Below, in pieces: positions 1 through 7,862 of a stretch of DNA of 64,000 bases. Within the stretch, counting starts at the first letter, position 1. Every line of letters starts with the position of its first letter. The DNA is taken from positions 1,922,001 through 1,986,000 of the forward strand of contig NC_008048.1 in assembly GCF_000013985.1 (NCBI RefSeq). The letters run 5' to 3'. The notes beneath the pieces are model-generated. The model was not told the DNA's origin, made no database searches, and was given only the letters and a program-made list of their open reading frames with translations. The stretch comes from Sphingopyxis alaskensis RB2256 (GTDB taxonomy: Bacteria > Pseudomonadota > Alphaproteobacteria > Sphingomonadales > Sphingomonadaceae). Both the position numbers and the translations under genes were made by a program.

Positions 1-1
1 C

Positions 2-271
2 GATGCGCAGCGCAGCGCGCTGCTCGCCCGCTTCCCCCAATGGACGCACGACCCGGTGCGCGATGCGATCACGCGGCAGTTCCGGTTCGACGATTTCGCG
101 CAGGCCTTCGGCTTCATGGCGAGCGTCGCGATCGTCGCCGAAAAGCTGGACCATCATCCCGAATGGTCGAACGTCTATAACCGCGTCGACGTGCTGCTGA
201 CGACGCACGATGCCAACGGACTTTCGGAGCGCGACGCGAAGCTCGCGGAGGCGATCGAGGCGCTGCTCTGA
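2..271 (+). CDS. 4a-hydroxytetrahydrobiopterin dehydratase (pterin carbinolamine dehydratase), 5' end missing
   Basis: The reading frame is already open at the left edge, so the N-terminus lies outside the window; about 89 residues are visible. The enzyme dehydrates pterin-4a-carbinolamine to recycle the tetrahydrobiopterin cofactor of phenylalanine hydroxylase, and some homologues act as DCoH-like partners. Diagnostic segments are the FRFDDF stretch followed by AFGFM, the EKLDHHPEW active-site region with paired histidines, and the [15 protein letters not shown] segment before the C-terminal helix. No phenylalanine hydroxylase gene is visible here. Assignment to the family is firm; the physiological substrate is inferred from the family. 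Confidence 0.9.
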   Translation, partial: DAQRSALLARFPQWTHDPVRDAITRQFRFDDFAQAFGFMASVAIVAEKLDHHPEWSNVYNRVDVLLTTHDANGLSERDAKLAEAIEALL

Positions 272-278
272 GCCTCGA

Positions 279-623
279 TCAGAGGATTTCGCGCACCTTG
301 TCCTGCGGTCGGCACAGCCGCACGCCCTTTTCGGTTTCGACGAAGGGGCGCTCGACATAGGCGGGATTCGCCGCCATCGCCGCGATGATCGTATCGGCGT
401 CGGCATCGGGCAGGCCGCGCTCGGCGGCATCGGTGCCGCGCAGGCGCAGCGCGTCGCGCGGCGCCAGCCCGGCGTCGGCGAAAAGCTGGCGCAGCTTCGC
501 CGCTTCATAGGGATTTTTGAGATATTCGATCACCGTCAGCTCGACGTCCGGCGTCGCATCAAGGATCGCCAGAGTGTTGCGCGAGGTGCCGCAGGCGGGG
601 TTGTGCCAGATGGTCGCTTTCAT
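279..623 (-). CDS. ArsC-family (glutaredoxin-dependent) arsenate reductase
   Basis: A complete 114-residue protein with the thioredoxin-like ArsC fold. The catalytic cysteine is Cys11 in HNPACGTSRNTL, followed by the SRNTL helix; LRLRGTDA and YVERPFVET match the conserved arginine and substrate-loop regions of the ArsC/Spx superfamily. Members reduce arsenate with glutathione and glutaredoxin. There is no ars regulator, efflux pump or arsenite transporter beside it, so the arsenate role is a family-level inference; related stand-alone proteins are often of unknown function. It converges with the upstream dehydratase gene, only 7 bases separating the two stops. Confidence 0.85.
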   Translation of the reverse strand: MKATIWHNPACGTSRNTLAILDATPDVELTVIEYLKNPYEAAKLRQLFADAGLAPRDALRLRGTDAAERGLPDADADTIIAAMAANPAYVERPFVETEKGVRLCRPQDKVREIL

Positions 624-794
624 GCGCGTGCGTCCTAACGCCGCCTTACCGCAGCGTAAACCCGCTATTCATGGCATATATGGCACATTTGCCCGCATGA
701 AGGGGAACCACCAGCTTGCCTTTCGACGCGGAAACACGATTTATGCAAAGTCGAGGGACCGCCAAAGGGCGGCCGATGCGGGGTTGCTGTCAAA

Positions 795-1532
795 GTGAAT
801 GAATTGATCGATCGCAGGGCATTGCTGGCCGGGCTCGCGGGTGCGGGCGCGGTGGCCGCCATTCCTGCGCGGGCGCAGCTTCCGAACTGGGTCCGGCAGC
901 CGGTGACGCCGCCGCCGGTCGATTATCTGGCCGTAGCGAAGAAGCAGCTTGCGATGCAGGCGCGCAACATCCCGCAGACCGACCGCGTCGGTGTCGTCGA
1001 TTTCGGCCTGCCGTCGTCGCGCCCGCGCTTTGCGCTGGTCGACATGGTCGCGGGCACGGTCGACCTGTTCCCGGTAACGCACGGCCGCGGCTCGGACCCG
1101 CAGCACGACGGCTGGCTCAAGAGCTTCTCGAACCGCGTCGGCAGCCTCGCGACCTCACGCGGGGCGTATCGCACCAGCGATTATTATTGGGGCGCCAACG
1201 GGTCGTCGATGCGGCTTGCGGGGCTGGAACCCGACAACAGCAACGCCGACGTTCGCGCGATCGTCGTCCATGGCGCCTGGTACGCCGACCCGGCGCTGAT
1301 CGCGACGCAGGGCAAGCTGGGGCGCAGCGAGGGCTGTTTCGTGTTCGGCGAAGAATTGCTGCCGATGATCCTCTACAAGCTCGGCCCCGGACGCCTGCTC
1401 TTCGCCGACCGGCTGAGCGCGCCGCCACCGCTGCCCGCGCCGTTCGACCTGCCCGCCGACCCGCTGCCGGGGATGGAAAATCTGCGCCGCGCAAGCAGCG
1501 TGAACGGGCCGCTGCCGACGACGGCAGACTGA
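795..1532 (+). CDS. Murein L,D-transpeptidase catalytic domain family protein, exported
   Basis: A 245-residue protein with an N-terminal export signal (RRALLAGLAGAG core, probable cleavage after ARAQ near residue 28; the paired arginines make Tat export possible). The catalytic part holds the YkuD-type signature: His159 in IVVHGAWY and the nucleophile Cys181 in GRSEGCFVF. It belongs to the YkuD_2-like branch, whose bacterial members are usually annotated as murein L,D-transpeptidase catalytic domain proteins; the true activity is less certain than for LdtA-type enzymes. The start follows about 170 bases without another gene, which probably contains its promoter. Confidence 0.8.
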   Translation: MNELIDRRALLAGLAGAGAVAAIPARAQLPNWVRQPVTPPPVDYLAVAKKQLAMQARNIPQTDRVGVVDFGLPSSRPRFALVDMVAGTVDLFPVTHGRGSDPQHDGWLKSFSNRVGSLATSRGAYRTSDYYWGANGSSMRLAGLEPDNSNADVRAIVVHGAWYADPALIATQGKLGRSEGCFVFGEELLPMILYKLGPGRLLFADRLSAPPPLPAPFDLPADPLPGMENLRRASSVNGPLPTTAD

Positions 1533-1625
1533 CGAACTGACGACGAGCCGCAATGGCGGTCGGTCGGCAGCAGCGGCGAAAGACCAGCACCGCATTGTCT
1601 CACTTCGGTCGAAACCAGTCCCGCG

Positions 1626-2336
1626 CTATTCCCCGACCCCGCACGACACCGTTCCGCTGCCGACATTGCGCACCGCGCAAACGGGTCGCCCCAGCACCAC
1701 CGTCCGTCCGATGCCGCGCGCGGTGATCGCCGCGCTTTTGACCGCGCGCAGCCGGTGATCGCCCGCACCTTCGCTGTCGCTGATCAATTCGTCGACCGCC
1801 AGCGCGCCCGCATCGACCATGCCGGCACCCGACAGCGTCATCCGCGCATTTCTGGCCTTGCCGCCCAGCGTCATCGTACCGTTGCCGATCATCGCGACCT
1901 GTAACCGGTCGGCGTCGATCGCCGCAACGGTCAGCCGCCCCGGCCCGCGCAGCCCGACCATCGCGCGCTGCCCCGCCAGCCGGTCGATCGCCAGCGATCC
2001 CGCGCCCGCCAGCGTCGCGCTCCGCAGATTGGCCGCGTTGACGCGAACGATCACCGGCCCGCGCGGACGCCCGCGCTTTTCGTCGCCGGCAAACTGCCGC
2101 TCGCTGATCACCAGCCGCCCATCGCGCGCCTCGACGCTCAGCCGGTCGAGCGCGTCCTGCGGCCCCGTCGCGACCGCACTGACGGGCGCGCGGTTCGCGA
2201 CCTCAACCGTCACATCGGCCTGGACCTCGATCGTCTCGAAGCTGGTGAGGCCATAGCGTTTCTCGGCGCCCGATGCGGGCGCGGCGAGAAACAGGGTGCT
2301 TGCCGCCAATGCGGCCCAATGCGGCAGGCTGGTCAT
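1626..2336 (-). CDS. GIN/DUF2807 domain protein, exported
   Basis: A 236-residue protein with a cleavable signal peptide (hydrophobic residues 7-20, cleavage around ASGAE) and a beta-helical DUF2807 (putative autotransporter adhesin head, GIN) domain. Evenly spaced Gly/Ala turns such as GAGSLAIDRL, GNGTMTLGG and GAGMVDAGAL show the repeated rungs. It lies just downstream of a second GIN protein on the same strand (54-base gap), so the two are probable tandem paralogues and possibly co-transcribed. Two cysteines near the C-terminus (CAVRN, SCGVGE) could form a disulphide. Function is unknown beyond an envelope or surface location. Confidence 0.75.
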   Translation of the reverse strand: MTSLPHWAALAASTLFLAAPASGAEKRYGLTSFETIEVQADVTVEVANRAPVSAVATGPQDALDRLSVEARDGRLVISERQFAGDEKRGRPRGPVIVRVNAANLRSATLAGAGSLAIDRLAGQRAMVGLRGPGRLTVAAIDADRLQVAMIGNGTMTLGGKARNARMTLSGAGMVDAGALAVDELISDSEGAGDHRLRAVKSAAITARGIGRTVVLGRPVCAVRNVGSGTVSCGVGE

Positions 2337-2390
2337 GGCGCCATCCTACCGCGTCGGGCGGGGCGGCGCCATAGCCGCGTCATCCTCGCG

Positions 2391-3137
2391 TCATTTGCAG
2401 ATCGCGTCGCCCGACCCCAGCGCGCGCGTCGAACATTTGGCGCCACCGCCGATCGTCGCATCGCCCGACCCCAGGATCGAAATGTCGGCGCTCTCGCTCG
2501 CGCGCGCGTCGACGTCGCCCGATCCGGCGATCGACACGTCGAGCGTCGAGGCCGCCAGATCGCTCGCCGCGATGCTGCCCGATCCCGTCACGTCGTAATT
2601 GCCCGCGCCGATCGTGCCGCCGCCCACCTCCAGATCGCCCGATCCGGTGATCGTCAGCTTGGCGCGCTTGCCGTTCATCGCCGCAACCCTGAGGTCGCCC
2701 GAGCCCGTCACCACCGCCTCGACCGCGTCGCCCTCGATCGCATCGGCGTCGATCGCGCCCGAACCCGTCAGGCGCACCGCGCGGAGCGCGGGCATCACGA
2801 CCGTCACCTCGACCGTCTGATCCCCGTCGAACCGAAGCATCGAGTCTTTCCGGCCGATCGACAGCATGTCGCCGTCGAGTTCGATTTCCAACTCGTCGAT
2901 CACCGCCTGCGGTCCGCGCGCGACGATCGAGAAAGCGTCGCCGCGGCGGATCGTCACATCATCGGGGCCCGTGACCTTGACGCCGGTAAAGCCGGTCAGA
3001 TCGAAGCCCCGCGATTTCGTCGGCCCCGCCTCGACCGTGCGTTTGCCATCCTTGCTCTCGCCCGTCACCCCGGCGCCACACGCCGTCACGGACATCGCAA
3101 GCATCAGCGGCAGCGCCGCCATCGTCCAGTTTCGCAT
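2391..3137 (-). CDS. GIN/DUF2807 domain lipoprotein
   Basis: A 248-residue protein beginning with a lipoprotein signal; the lipobox VTAC places the lipidated cysteine at residue 20. The mature part has the DUF2807 beta-helix with an unusually regular run of SGSGD/TGSGD turns roughly every 17-19 residues from about residue 120 to the C-terminus. A strong ribosome site (AAAGGAG) sits 7 bases before the ATG. Directly upstream is a TATAAT-like -10 box embedded in an AT-only palindromic core (see 3151-3172), suggesting controlled transcription. Two cysteines near the C-terminus (KCSTRAL, AICK) may be bridged. Function unknown; an envelope role is inferred from the signal. Confidence 0.8.
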   Translation of the reverse strand: MRNWTMAALPLMLAMSVTACGAGVTGESKDGKRTVEAGPTKSRGFDLTGFTGVKVTGPDDVTIRRGDAFSIVARGPQAVIDELEIELDGDMLSIGRKDSMLRFDGDQTVEVTVVMPALRAVRLTGSGAIDADAIEGDAVEAVVTGSGDLRVAAMNGKRAKLTITGSGDLEVGGGTIGAGNYDVTGSGSIAASDLAASTLDVSIAGSGDVDARASESADISILGSGDATIGGGAKCSTRALGSGDAICK

Positions 3138-3150
3138 CGAGAATCTCCTT

Positions 3151-3172
3151 TGTGTATTATATTAATAACACA
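3151..3172 (-). promoter_or_regulatory. Palindromic AT-rich operator/promoter of the GIN lipoprotein gene
   Basis: Arms TGTGT (3151-3155) and ACACA (3168-3172) flank a 12-base core made only of A and T, striking in a genome this GC-rich. On the minus strand the core contains TATAAT (3161-3156), placed to be the -10 element just before the ribosome site of the GIN lipoprotein gene at 3137. A dyad over a -10 box is the classic arrangement for a repressor site. The regulator is not identified. The divergent small gene at 3239 may share the control. Confidence 0.5.
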
Positions 3173-3238
3173 CATCCTGTCCGCCTGTCCAGAGGCGCCG
3201 CCATCTTGTCGCCACCTTCGTGCGCCAGAGCGCGCCGC

Positions 3239-3418
3239 ATGAAAGACCGCTTTGAACGCCACAAGCAGCCGTGGACCGCGGCGGAGATCGACAAGCTGCA
3301 CACGCTCGCGAAAAAGGGCATGGCGATGAAAGCGATCGCCAGGGCGCTGACGCGCAGCGAGGAATCGGTCAAGCAACGCGCCAAGGCCGATGGGCTGGCG
3401 ATCGCAAAGCTGCACTGA
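3239..3418 (+). CDS. Small Myb/SANT-like helix-turn-helix protein
   Basis: A 59-residue basic protein. The segment KQPWTAAEIDKLHTLAKKGM followed by KAIARALTRSEESVKQRAKADGL resembles a single Myb/SANT or GcrA-like tri-helical DNA-binding unit: tryptophan in helix 1, then a helix-turn-helix around AIARALTRSEESV. The ATG at 3239 is preferred because it leaves an intergenic promoter region shared with the divergent GIN lipoprotein gene; the frame is open further upstream to 3152. It ends 7 bases before the next gene. Function unknown; DNA binding is inferred from the fold only. Confidence 0.65.
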   Translation: MKDRFERHKQPWTAAEIDKLHTLAKKGMAMKAIARALTRSEESVKQRAKADGLAIAKLH

Positions 3419-3425
3419 CGCCTGC

Positions 3426-4598
3426 GTGGCAGTATTCGATTATGACGCCATCGTGCTGGGTGCCGGCGCGGCCGGGCTGATGTGCGCCGCGGTCGCGGGG
3501 CAGCGGGGGCGGCGCGTCCTGCTGCTCGATCACGCCGACGAGGTGGGCAAGAAAATCCTGATTTCGGGCGGCGGTCGCTGCAATTTCACCAACATCTACA
3601 CGCGCCCCGAAACCTATATTTCGGCGAACCCGCATTTCGCGAAGTCGGCGCTCGCGCGCTACGCCCCCGCCGACTTCATCGCGCTCGTCGAGCGCCATGG
3701 CATCGCATATCATGAAAAGACGCTCGGCCAGTTGTTCTGCGATGGATCGGCGAAGCAGGTCGTGGCGATGCTGCTCGACGAATGCGCAAGGGGCGGCGTC
3801 GACGTCCGCTGCGGGCAGCCGGTGCGTCAGGTTACCCACGCCGACGGTCGGTTCGCTGTCCGCTTCGGCGACCTGGACTTCGCCGCCCCCAATCTTGTCA
3901 TTGCGACAGGCGGGCCTTCGATCCCGAAGATGGGCGCGTCCGGTTTCGCTTATGATCTCGCCCGCCAATTCGGCCTCAAGGTCGTCGAGCCGCGCCCTGC
4001 GCTCGTCCCGCTGACGCTTGGCGGCGACGATGTGCTGTTCCGCGAGTTGTCGGGCGTTGCGACGCCGGTCGAGGCGCGCGCGGGCAAGGCGGCGTTTCGC
4101 GAAGCCGCGCTCTTCACGCACAAGGGGCTTTCCGGTCCGGCAATCCTTCAGGTCAGCAGCTATTGGCGCCACGGCGAACCGGTGACGATCGACTTTTTGC
4201 CCGATGCCGCGCCGGGCTGGCTGCTCGGAGCGAAGCGCGCGCGCCCGCGCGCGACGCTCGCTTCGGCGCTCGCGCTCCCCGACCGCCTTGCGCAGACGCT
4301 CGCCGACCGCCTTGCGCTCCCCGGCGAACTCGGCGCCCAGACCGACCGCAAGCTCGCCGACGCCGAAGCGCGCCTCAAACGCTGGACTTTCCGCCCCAAC
4401 GGCACCGAAGGCTTCGCAAAGGCCGAGGTCACCGCCGGCGGCATTTCGACCGCAAACCTGTCCTCGCAAACAATGATGGCCAAATGCGTGCCGGGACTGT
4501 ATGCGGTCGGCGAAGCCGTGGACGTCACCGGGTGGCTGGGCGGCTATAATTTTCAATGGGCCTGGGCCAGCGGACACGCGGCGGGCCAGGCCCTTTAG
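3426..4598 (+). CDS. BaiN/YhiN-type NAD(P)/FAD-dependent flavoprotein (HI0933 family)
   Basis: A 390-residue flavoprotein. The N-terminus carries the dinucleotide-binding GAGAAGL motif after a beta strand, followed by KKILISGGGRCNFTN, the hallmark of the HI0933/BaiN family, and the C-terminal GLYAVGEAVDVTGWLGGYN returns to the FAD site. Family members are poorly characterised oxidoreductases; BaiN of Clostridium reduces bile-acid intermediates, but most proteobacterial homologues have no known substrate. A GTG at 3426 is chosen because it starts just before the first beta strand and avoids overlap with the upstream gene; an upstream in-frame start at 3390 is possible. Confidence 0.85.
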   Translation: MAVFDYDAIVLGAGAAGLMCAAVAGQRGRRVLLLDHADEVGKKILISGGGRCNFTNIYTRPETYISANPHFAKSALARYAPADFIALVERHGIAYHEKTLGQLFCDGSAKQVVAMLLDECARGGVDVRCGQPVRQVTHADGRFAVRFGDLDFAAPNLVIATGGPSIPKMGASGFAYDLARQFGLKVVEPRPALVPLTLGGDDVLFRELSGVATPVEARAGKAAFREAALFTHKGLSGPAILQVSSYWRHGEPVTIDFLPDAAPGWLLGAKRARPRATLASALALPDRLAQTLADRLALPGELGAQTDRKLADAEARLKRWTFRPNGTEGFAKAEVTAGGISTANLSSQTMMAKCVPGLYAVGEAVDVTGWLGGYNFQWAWASGHAAGQAL

Positions 4599-4620
4599 GA
4601 AAACCGACCTACTCATTCTC

Positions 4621-4700
4621 GTCATGCCGGACTTGATCCGGCATCCATACGCCGATGCTGCACCCCTGGCGGTGGACCCCGGATCAAGTCCGGGGTGACG
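4621..4700. repeat. Palindromic intergenic repeat, family A (variant with GATCAAGTCC arms)
   Basis: Two hairpins in inverse orientation: GTCATGCCGGACTTGATCC at the left end and its counterpart GGATCAAGTCCGGGGTGAC at the right end, separated by about 40 bases of unrelated sequence. It fills the gap between the flavoprotein and helicase genes. Similar palindromes with different arm sequence occur at five other intergenic places in this window. It is probably a REP-like mobile or RNA-structure element. Confidence 0.8.
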
Positions 4701-4743
4701 AATAAACGGCGATGCAGCGCCGCACAGGATAAGAAGAACCACA

Positions 4744-6576
4744 ATGCCTTTCGAACATCTTTCGCCCGTTCTTGCGGACGCCCTCGCCGCGCGCGGCTAT
4801 GAAGCGCTCACCCCCGTCCAGTTGCAGGTCACTGAGGCCGAAGCCAAGGGCCGCGACCTGCTCGTCTCGGCGCAGACCGGCTCGGGCAAGACCGTCGCCT
4901 TCGGGCTGGCGATGGCCGACGAGCTGATCGAGGACGGCCGCCTGCCCTTCGCCACCTCGCCGCTTGCGCTGATCGTCGCGCCGACGCGCGAACTCGCATT
5001 GCAGGTCAGCCGCGAGCTCGGCTGGCTCTATGCCAGGGCCGGGGCGCGCATCGCGACCTGCGTCGGCGGCATGGACGCCAGCAAGGAACGCCGCGCGCTG
5101 AACCAGGGCGTGCAGATCGTCGTCGGTACGCCGGGCCGACTGCGCGACCATCTCGAGCGCGGGGCGCTCGACCTTGCCGCGCTGCGCGTCGCGGTGCTCG
5201 ACGAGGCCGACGAAATGCTCGACATGGGCTTTCGCGACGATCTGGAGGAAATCCTCGACGCGACCCCCGAAACGCGCCGCACGCTCCTGTTTTCGGCAAC
5301 GATCCCCAAACCGATCGTCCAGCTGGCCAAGCGTTACCAGCGCGATGCGCTGCGCATCTCGACCGTCGGCGAAGACCGCGGTCATGGCGACATCGCCTAT
5401 CAGGCGGTGACGGTCGCCCCCGCCGACATCGAGGGCGCGGTGGTCAACCTGCTCCGCCTGCACGATGCCGAAACGGCGATGCTGTTCTGCGCGACGCGCG
5501 ACAATGTTCGCCGTCTGCACGCCAGCCTTGTCGAGCGCGGGTTCGCCGCCGTGGCGCTCTCGGGCGAGCATAGCCAGAATGAACGAAATCAGGCGTTGCA
5601 GGCGCTGCGTGATCGCCGCGCCAAGGTCTGCGTTGCGACCGACGTCGCCGCGCGCGGCATCGATCTGCCGACGCTCAGCCTGGTCATCCACGTCGAAATC
5701 CCGCGCGATGCCGAAGCGCTCCAGCACCGGTCGGGCCGCACTGGCCGCGCGGGCAAAAAGGGCACCGCGGTGATCATCGTCCCCTATCCGCGCCGCCGCC
5801 GCGTCGACGGGATGCTGCGCGGCGCGCGGATCAACGCCGAATGGATGGACGCGCCGACCGCAGCCGACGTCCGGCAAAAGGATCAGGAACGGCTGATCGA
5901 AAAGCTGCTGGCCCCCGTCGAGCACGAGCCCGAAGATCTGGCGCTGGCGCAGCGGCTGATGGCCGAGCGCACGCCCGAAGACATCGCCGCATCGCTCGTC
6001 CGCGCGCACCGCGCGCTGATGCCGCCGCCCGAGGATCTGCTCGACAACGGGCCGCGCGGCCGTGATGCCACGGGCCGTCCCGAGCGCGGCGAGCGTTTTG
6101 AGCGGCCGGAACGCGGCGGCGACCGCCGCGAGGGGTTCGAGGACGCCGTCTGGTTCCGCCTGAACATCGGCCGCCACCAGAATGCCGATCCGCGCTGGAT
6201 CCTGCCTTTGCTGTGTCGCCGCGGCCATGTAAGCAAGAATGAGATCGGCGCGATCCGCATCGGGCCGAAGGAAACGATGTTCAACATCCCGCGCGCGATC
6301 GCCGACCGTTTTGCCGAAGCCGTGGTGCGCACCGCGAACCAGGATGGCGAGGACGACAGCGGGGTCGCGATCACCCCCGCGCCCGATGGGCCGACCTGGC
6401 CGCCGCGCCGCGACAAGGGCTCGGGCGACCGGGCGCCGCGCAGCACGCTCGGTCGGGCGCCCGGCGGCGAGCGTTCGGGTCCGCGCGGGCCGCGTGGTCC
6501 GGCCGGACCGGGCGGCAACGAACGCTACAAGCCCAAGCCCTACGGCCAGCGCAGCCCGCGCCGTCCGGCGAAGTAA
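4744..6576 (+). CDS. DEAD-box ATP-dependent RNA helicase with DbpA-type RNA-binding domain
   Basis: A 610-residue RNA helicase of the DeaD/CsdA type. The Q-motif region is near residues 19-29, Walker A AQTGSGKT at 43-50, DEAD at 153-156, SAT at 184-186, and HRSGRTGRAGK is motif VI. After the RecA-like core come a helical dimerisation-like region, a DbpA RNA-binding domain (WFRLNIGRHQNADPRWILP to IGAIRIG), and a basic Gly/Arg/Pro-rich tail. Such enzymes unwind RNA during ribosome assembly and at low temperature. The gene has its own upstream gap filled by a palindromic repeat and is followed by another that may serve as terminator. Confidence 0.95.
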   Translation: MPFEHLSPVLADALAARGYEALTPVQLQVTEAEAKGRDLLVSAQTGSGKTVAFGLAMADELIEDGRLPFATSPLALIVAPTRELALQVSRELGWLYARAGARIATCVGGMDASKERRALNQGVQIVVGTPGRLRDHLERGALDLAALRVAVLDEADEMLDMGFRDDLEEILDATPETRRTLLFSATIPKPIVQLAKRYQRDALRISTVGEDRGHGDIAYQAVTVAPADIEGAVVNLLRLHDAETAMLFCATRDNVRRLHASLVERGFAAVALSGEHSQNERNQALQALRDRRAKVCVATDVAARGIDLPTLSLVIHVEIPRDAEALQHRSGRTGRAGKKGTAVIIVPYPRRRRVDGMLRGARINAEWMDAPTAADVRQKDQERLIEKLLAPVEHEPEDLALAQRLMAERTPEDIAASLVRAHRALMPPPEDLLDNGPRGRDATGRPERGERFERPERGGDRREGFEDAVWFRLNIGRHQNADPRWILPLLCRRGHVSKNEIGAIRIGPKETMFNIPRAIADRFAEAVVRTANQDGEDDSGVAITPAPDGPTWPPRRDKGSGDRAPRSTLGRAPGGERSGPRGPRGPAGPGGNERYKPKPYGQRSPRRPAK

Positions 6577-6584
6577 CACGATAA

Positions 6585-6722
6585 GCCCCTCCCCTGAAGG
6601 GGAGGGGCCGTGAGACTTGGTCCGGCGCAGCCGGGCCTTTAGTCGAGCGGGGTGGGGGCCATCGGCCTTGCGCAACCTCGACAGCCCCCACCCCAACCCC
6701 TCCCCTGAAGGGGAGGGGCTTT
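6585..6722. repeat. Intergenic repeat family D, intact copy
   Basis: A 138 bp element bounded by two copies of a hairpin built from CCCCTCCCCTGAAGGGGAGGGG, with a less conserved centre that includes a GGTGGGGG/CCCCCACC inverted pair. The right hairpin is followed by TTTTAT and could terminate helicase transcription. The same arrangement is present at 14805-15198, where a 270 bp element has been inserted into its middle. Confidence 0.8.
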
Positions 6723-6779
6723 TATCGCACGACCCTTGCACCCTTATCTCTGCCGCCCCAGATGGACCGGAGAGCAGGA

Positions 6780-7766
6780 ATGCGCGCCATGAAAGCCATC
6801 GAAGCCTTTATCGAAAAGCAGGGCGGGCCGGAGGTCATCGACTGGCGCGACGTCGCGCTCGGCGACCCCGGCCCTGGTCAGGTGCTGGTCCGCCAGACCG
6901 CAGTGGGCCTCAACTATATCGACATTTATCACCGCGACGGCACCTATCCTGTCACGCTGCCCGGCGGGCTGGGGATGGAGGCGGCGGGCGAGGTCGTGGC
7001 GGTCGGTAGCGACGTCCACGGGTTCAGGCCCGGCGACCGCGTCGCGACCTTTGGCCCCGAACGCGGCGCCTATGCCAGCGCACGCATCGTTCAGGCGCCG
7101 TCGTTGTTCAAGCTCCCCGCCGCCATCGACGACGAAACGGCGGCGGCCGCGCTGCTGAAAGCCTGCACCGTCGAAGCGCTTGTCGAACGCTGCGCGCGGG
7201 TCGAGGCCGGCTGGACGGTCCTCGTCCACGCCGCCGCGGGCGGCGTCGGGCTGATCCTCGTCCAATGGCTGAAGGCGATCGGCGCGACGGTCATCGGCAC
7301 CGTCAGCACCGAAGCGAAGGAACAGGCCGCGCGCGCAGCCGGCGCCGATCATGTCATCCGCTACAAGACCGACGATGTCGCGGGGCACGTCCGCGAGATC
7401 ACCGACGGTCAGGGCGTTCCGGTCACCTTCGACGGCATCGGCATGGCGACATGGGCGACGTCGCTGAAGGCCACGGCGCGCCGCGGGCTGATCGTCAGCT
7501 ATGGCAATGCCGGCGGCCCGGTAACCGGCGTCAACCTGGGCATCCTCGCGCAGCACGGCTCGCAGTTCGTCACGCGCCCGACCTTGTTCGATTATTACCA
7601 CCTCCCCGGCGAGCGCGCCGCGGGCGTGGCGCGCGTGTTCGAGATGATCGAAAGCGGCGCGGTGGCGGTCAGCATCGGCCAGCGCTATTCGCTACAGGAT
7701 GCGGCGAGGGCGCACGCCGATCTGGAGGCCGGGCGGACAACGGGGTCGAGTCTGCTGATTCCCTGA
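6780..7766 (+). CDS. NADPH:quinone oxidoreductase, zeta-crystallin type (MDR superfamily)
   Basis: A 328-residue medium-chain reductase without zinc ligands. The N-terminal GroES-like domain contains VGLNYIDIYHRDGTYP, characteristic of quinone oxidoreductases, followed by the nucleotide-binding domain with HAAAGGVGLILVQ and the C-terminal AHADLEAGRTTGS tail. It reduces quinones with NADPH, usually in one-electron steps. The ATG at 6780 is preferred because GGAGAG lies 6-11 bases upstream; a second ATG at 6789 is possible. It is followed by a convergent operon for formaldehyde oxidation, with a family A repeat between them. Confidence 0.9.
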   Translation: MRAMKAIEAFIEKQGGPEVIDWRDVALGDPGPGQVLVRQTAVGLNYIDIYHRDGTYPVTLPGGLGMEAAGEVVAVGSDVHGFRPGDRVATFGPERGAYASARIVQAPSLFKLPAAIDDETAAAALLKACTVEALVERCARVEAGWTVLVHAAAGGVGLILVQWLKAIGATVIGTVSTEAKEQAARAAGADHVIRYKTDDVAGHVREITDGQGVPVTFDGIGMATWATSLKATARRGLIVSYGNAGGPVTGVNLGILAQHGSQFVTRPTLFDYYHLPGERAAGVARVFEMIESGAVAVSIGQRYSLQDAARAHADLEAGRTTGSSLLIP

Positions 7767-7772
7767 CAAACC

Positions 7773-7860
7773 GTGACCCCCGCGAAGGCGGGGGCCGCCG
7801 GAGGTTTACGCAGCGAGGAAGATCAATGCCGACAGCGGCCCCCGCCTTCGCGGGGGCGAC
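7773..7860. repeat. Palindromic intergenic repeat, family A
   Basis: The outer arms GTGACCCCCGCGAAGGCGGGGG and CCCCCGCCTTCGCGGGGGCGAC are two GC-rich hairpins in mirror orientation around about 45 unrelated bases. It lies between the convergent qor-like and fghA genes, where a bidirectional transcription stop would be expected. Confidence 0.8.
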
Positions 7861-7862
7861 GG

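Noticed and set aside
4684..6741. A 680-codon minus-strand frame opposite the RNA helicase
   Set aside because: The helicase motifs are unambiguous on the plus strand; the antisense product has no family features.
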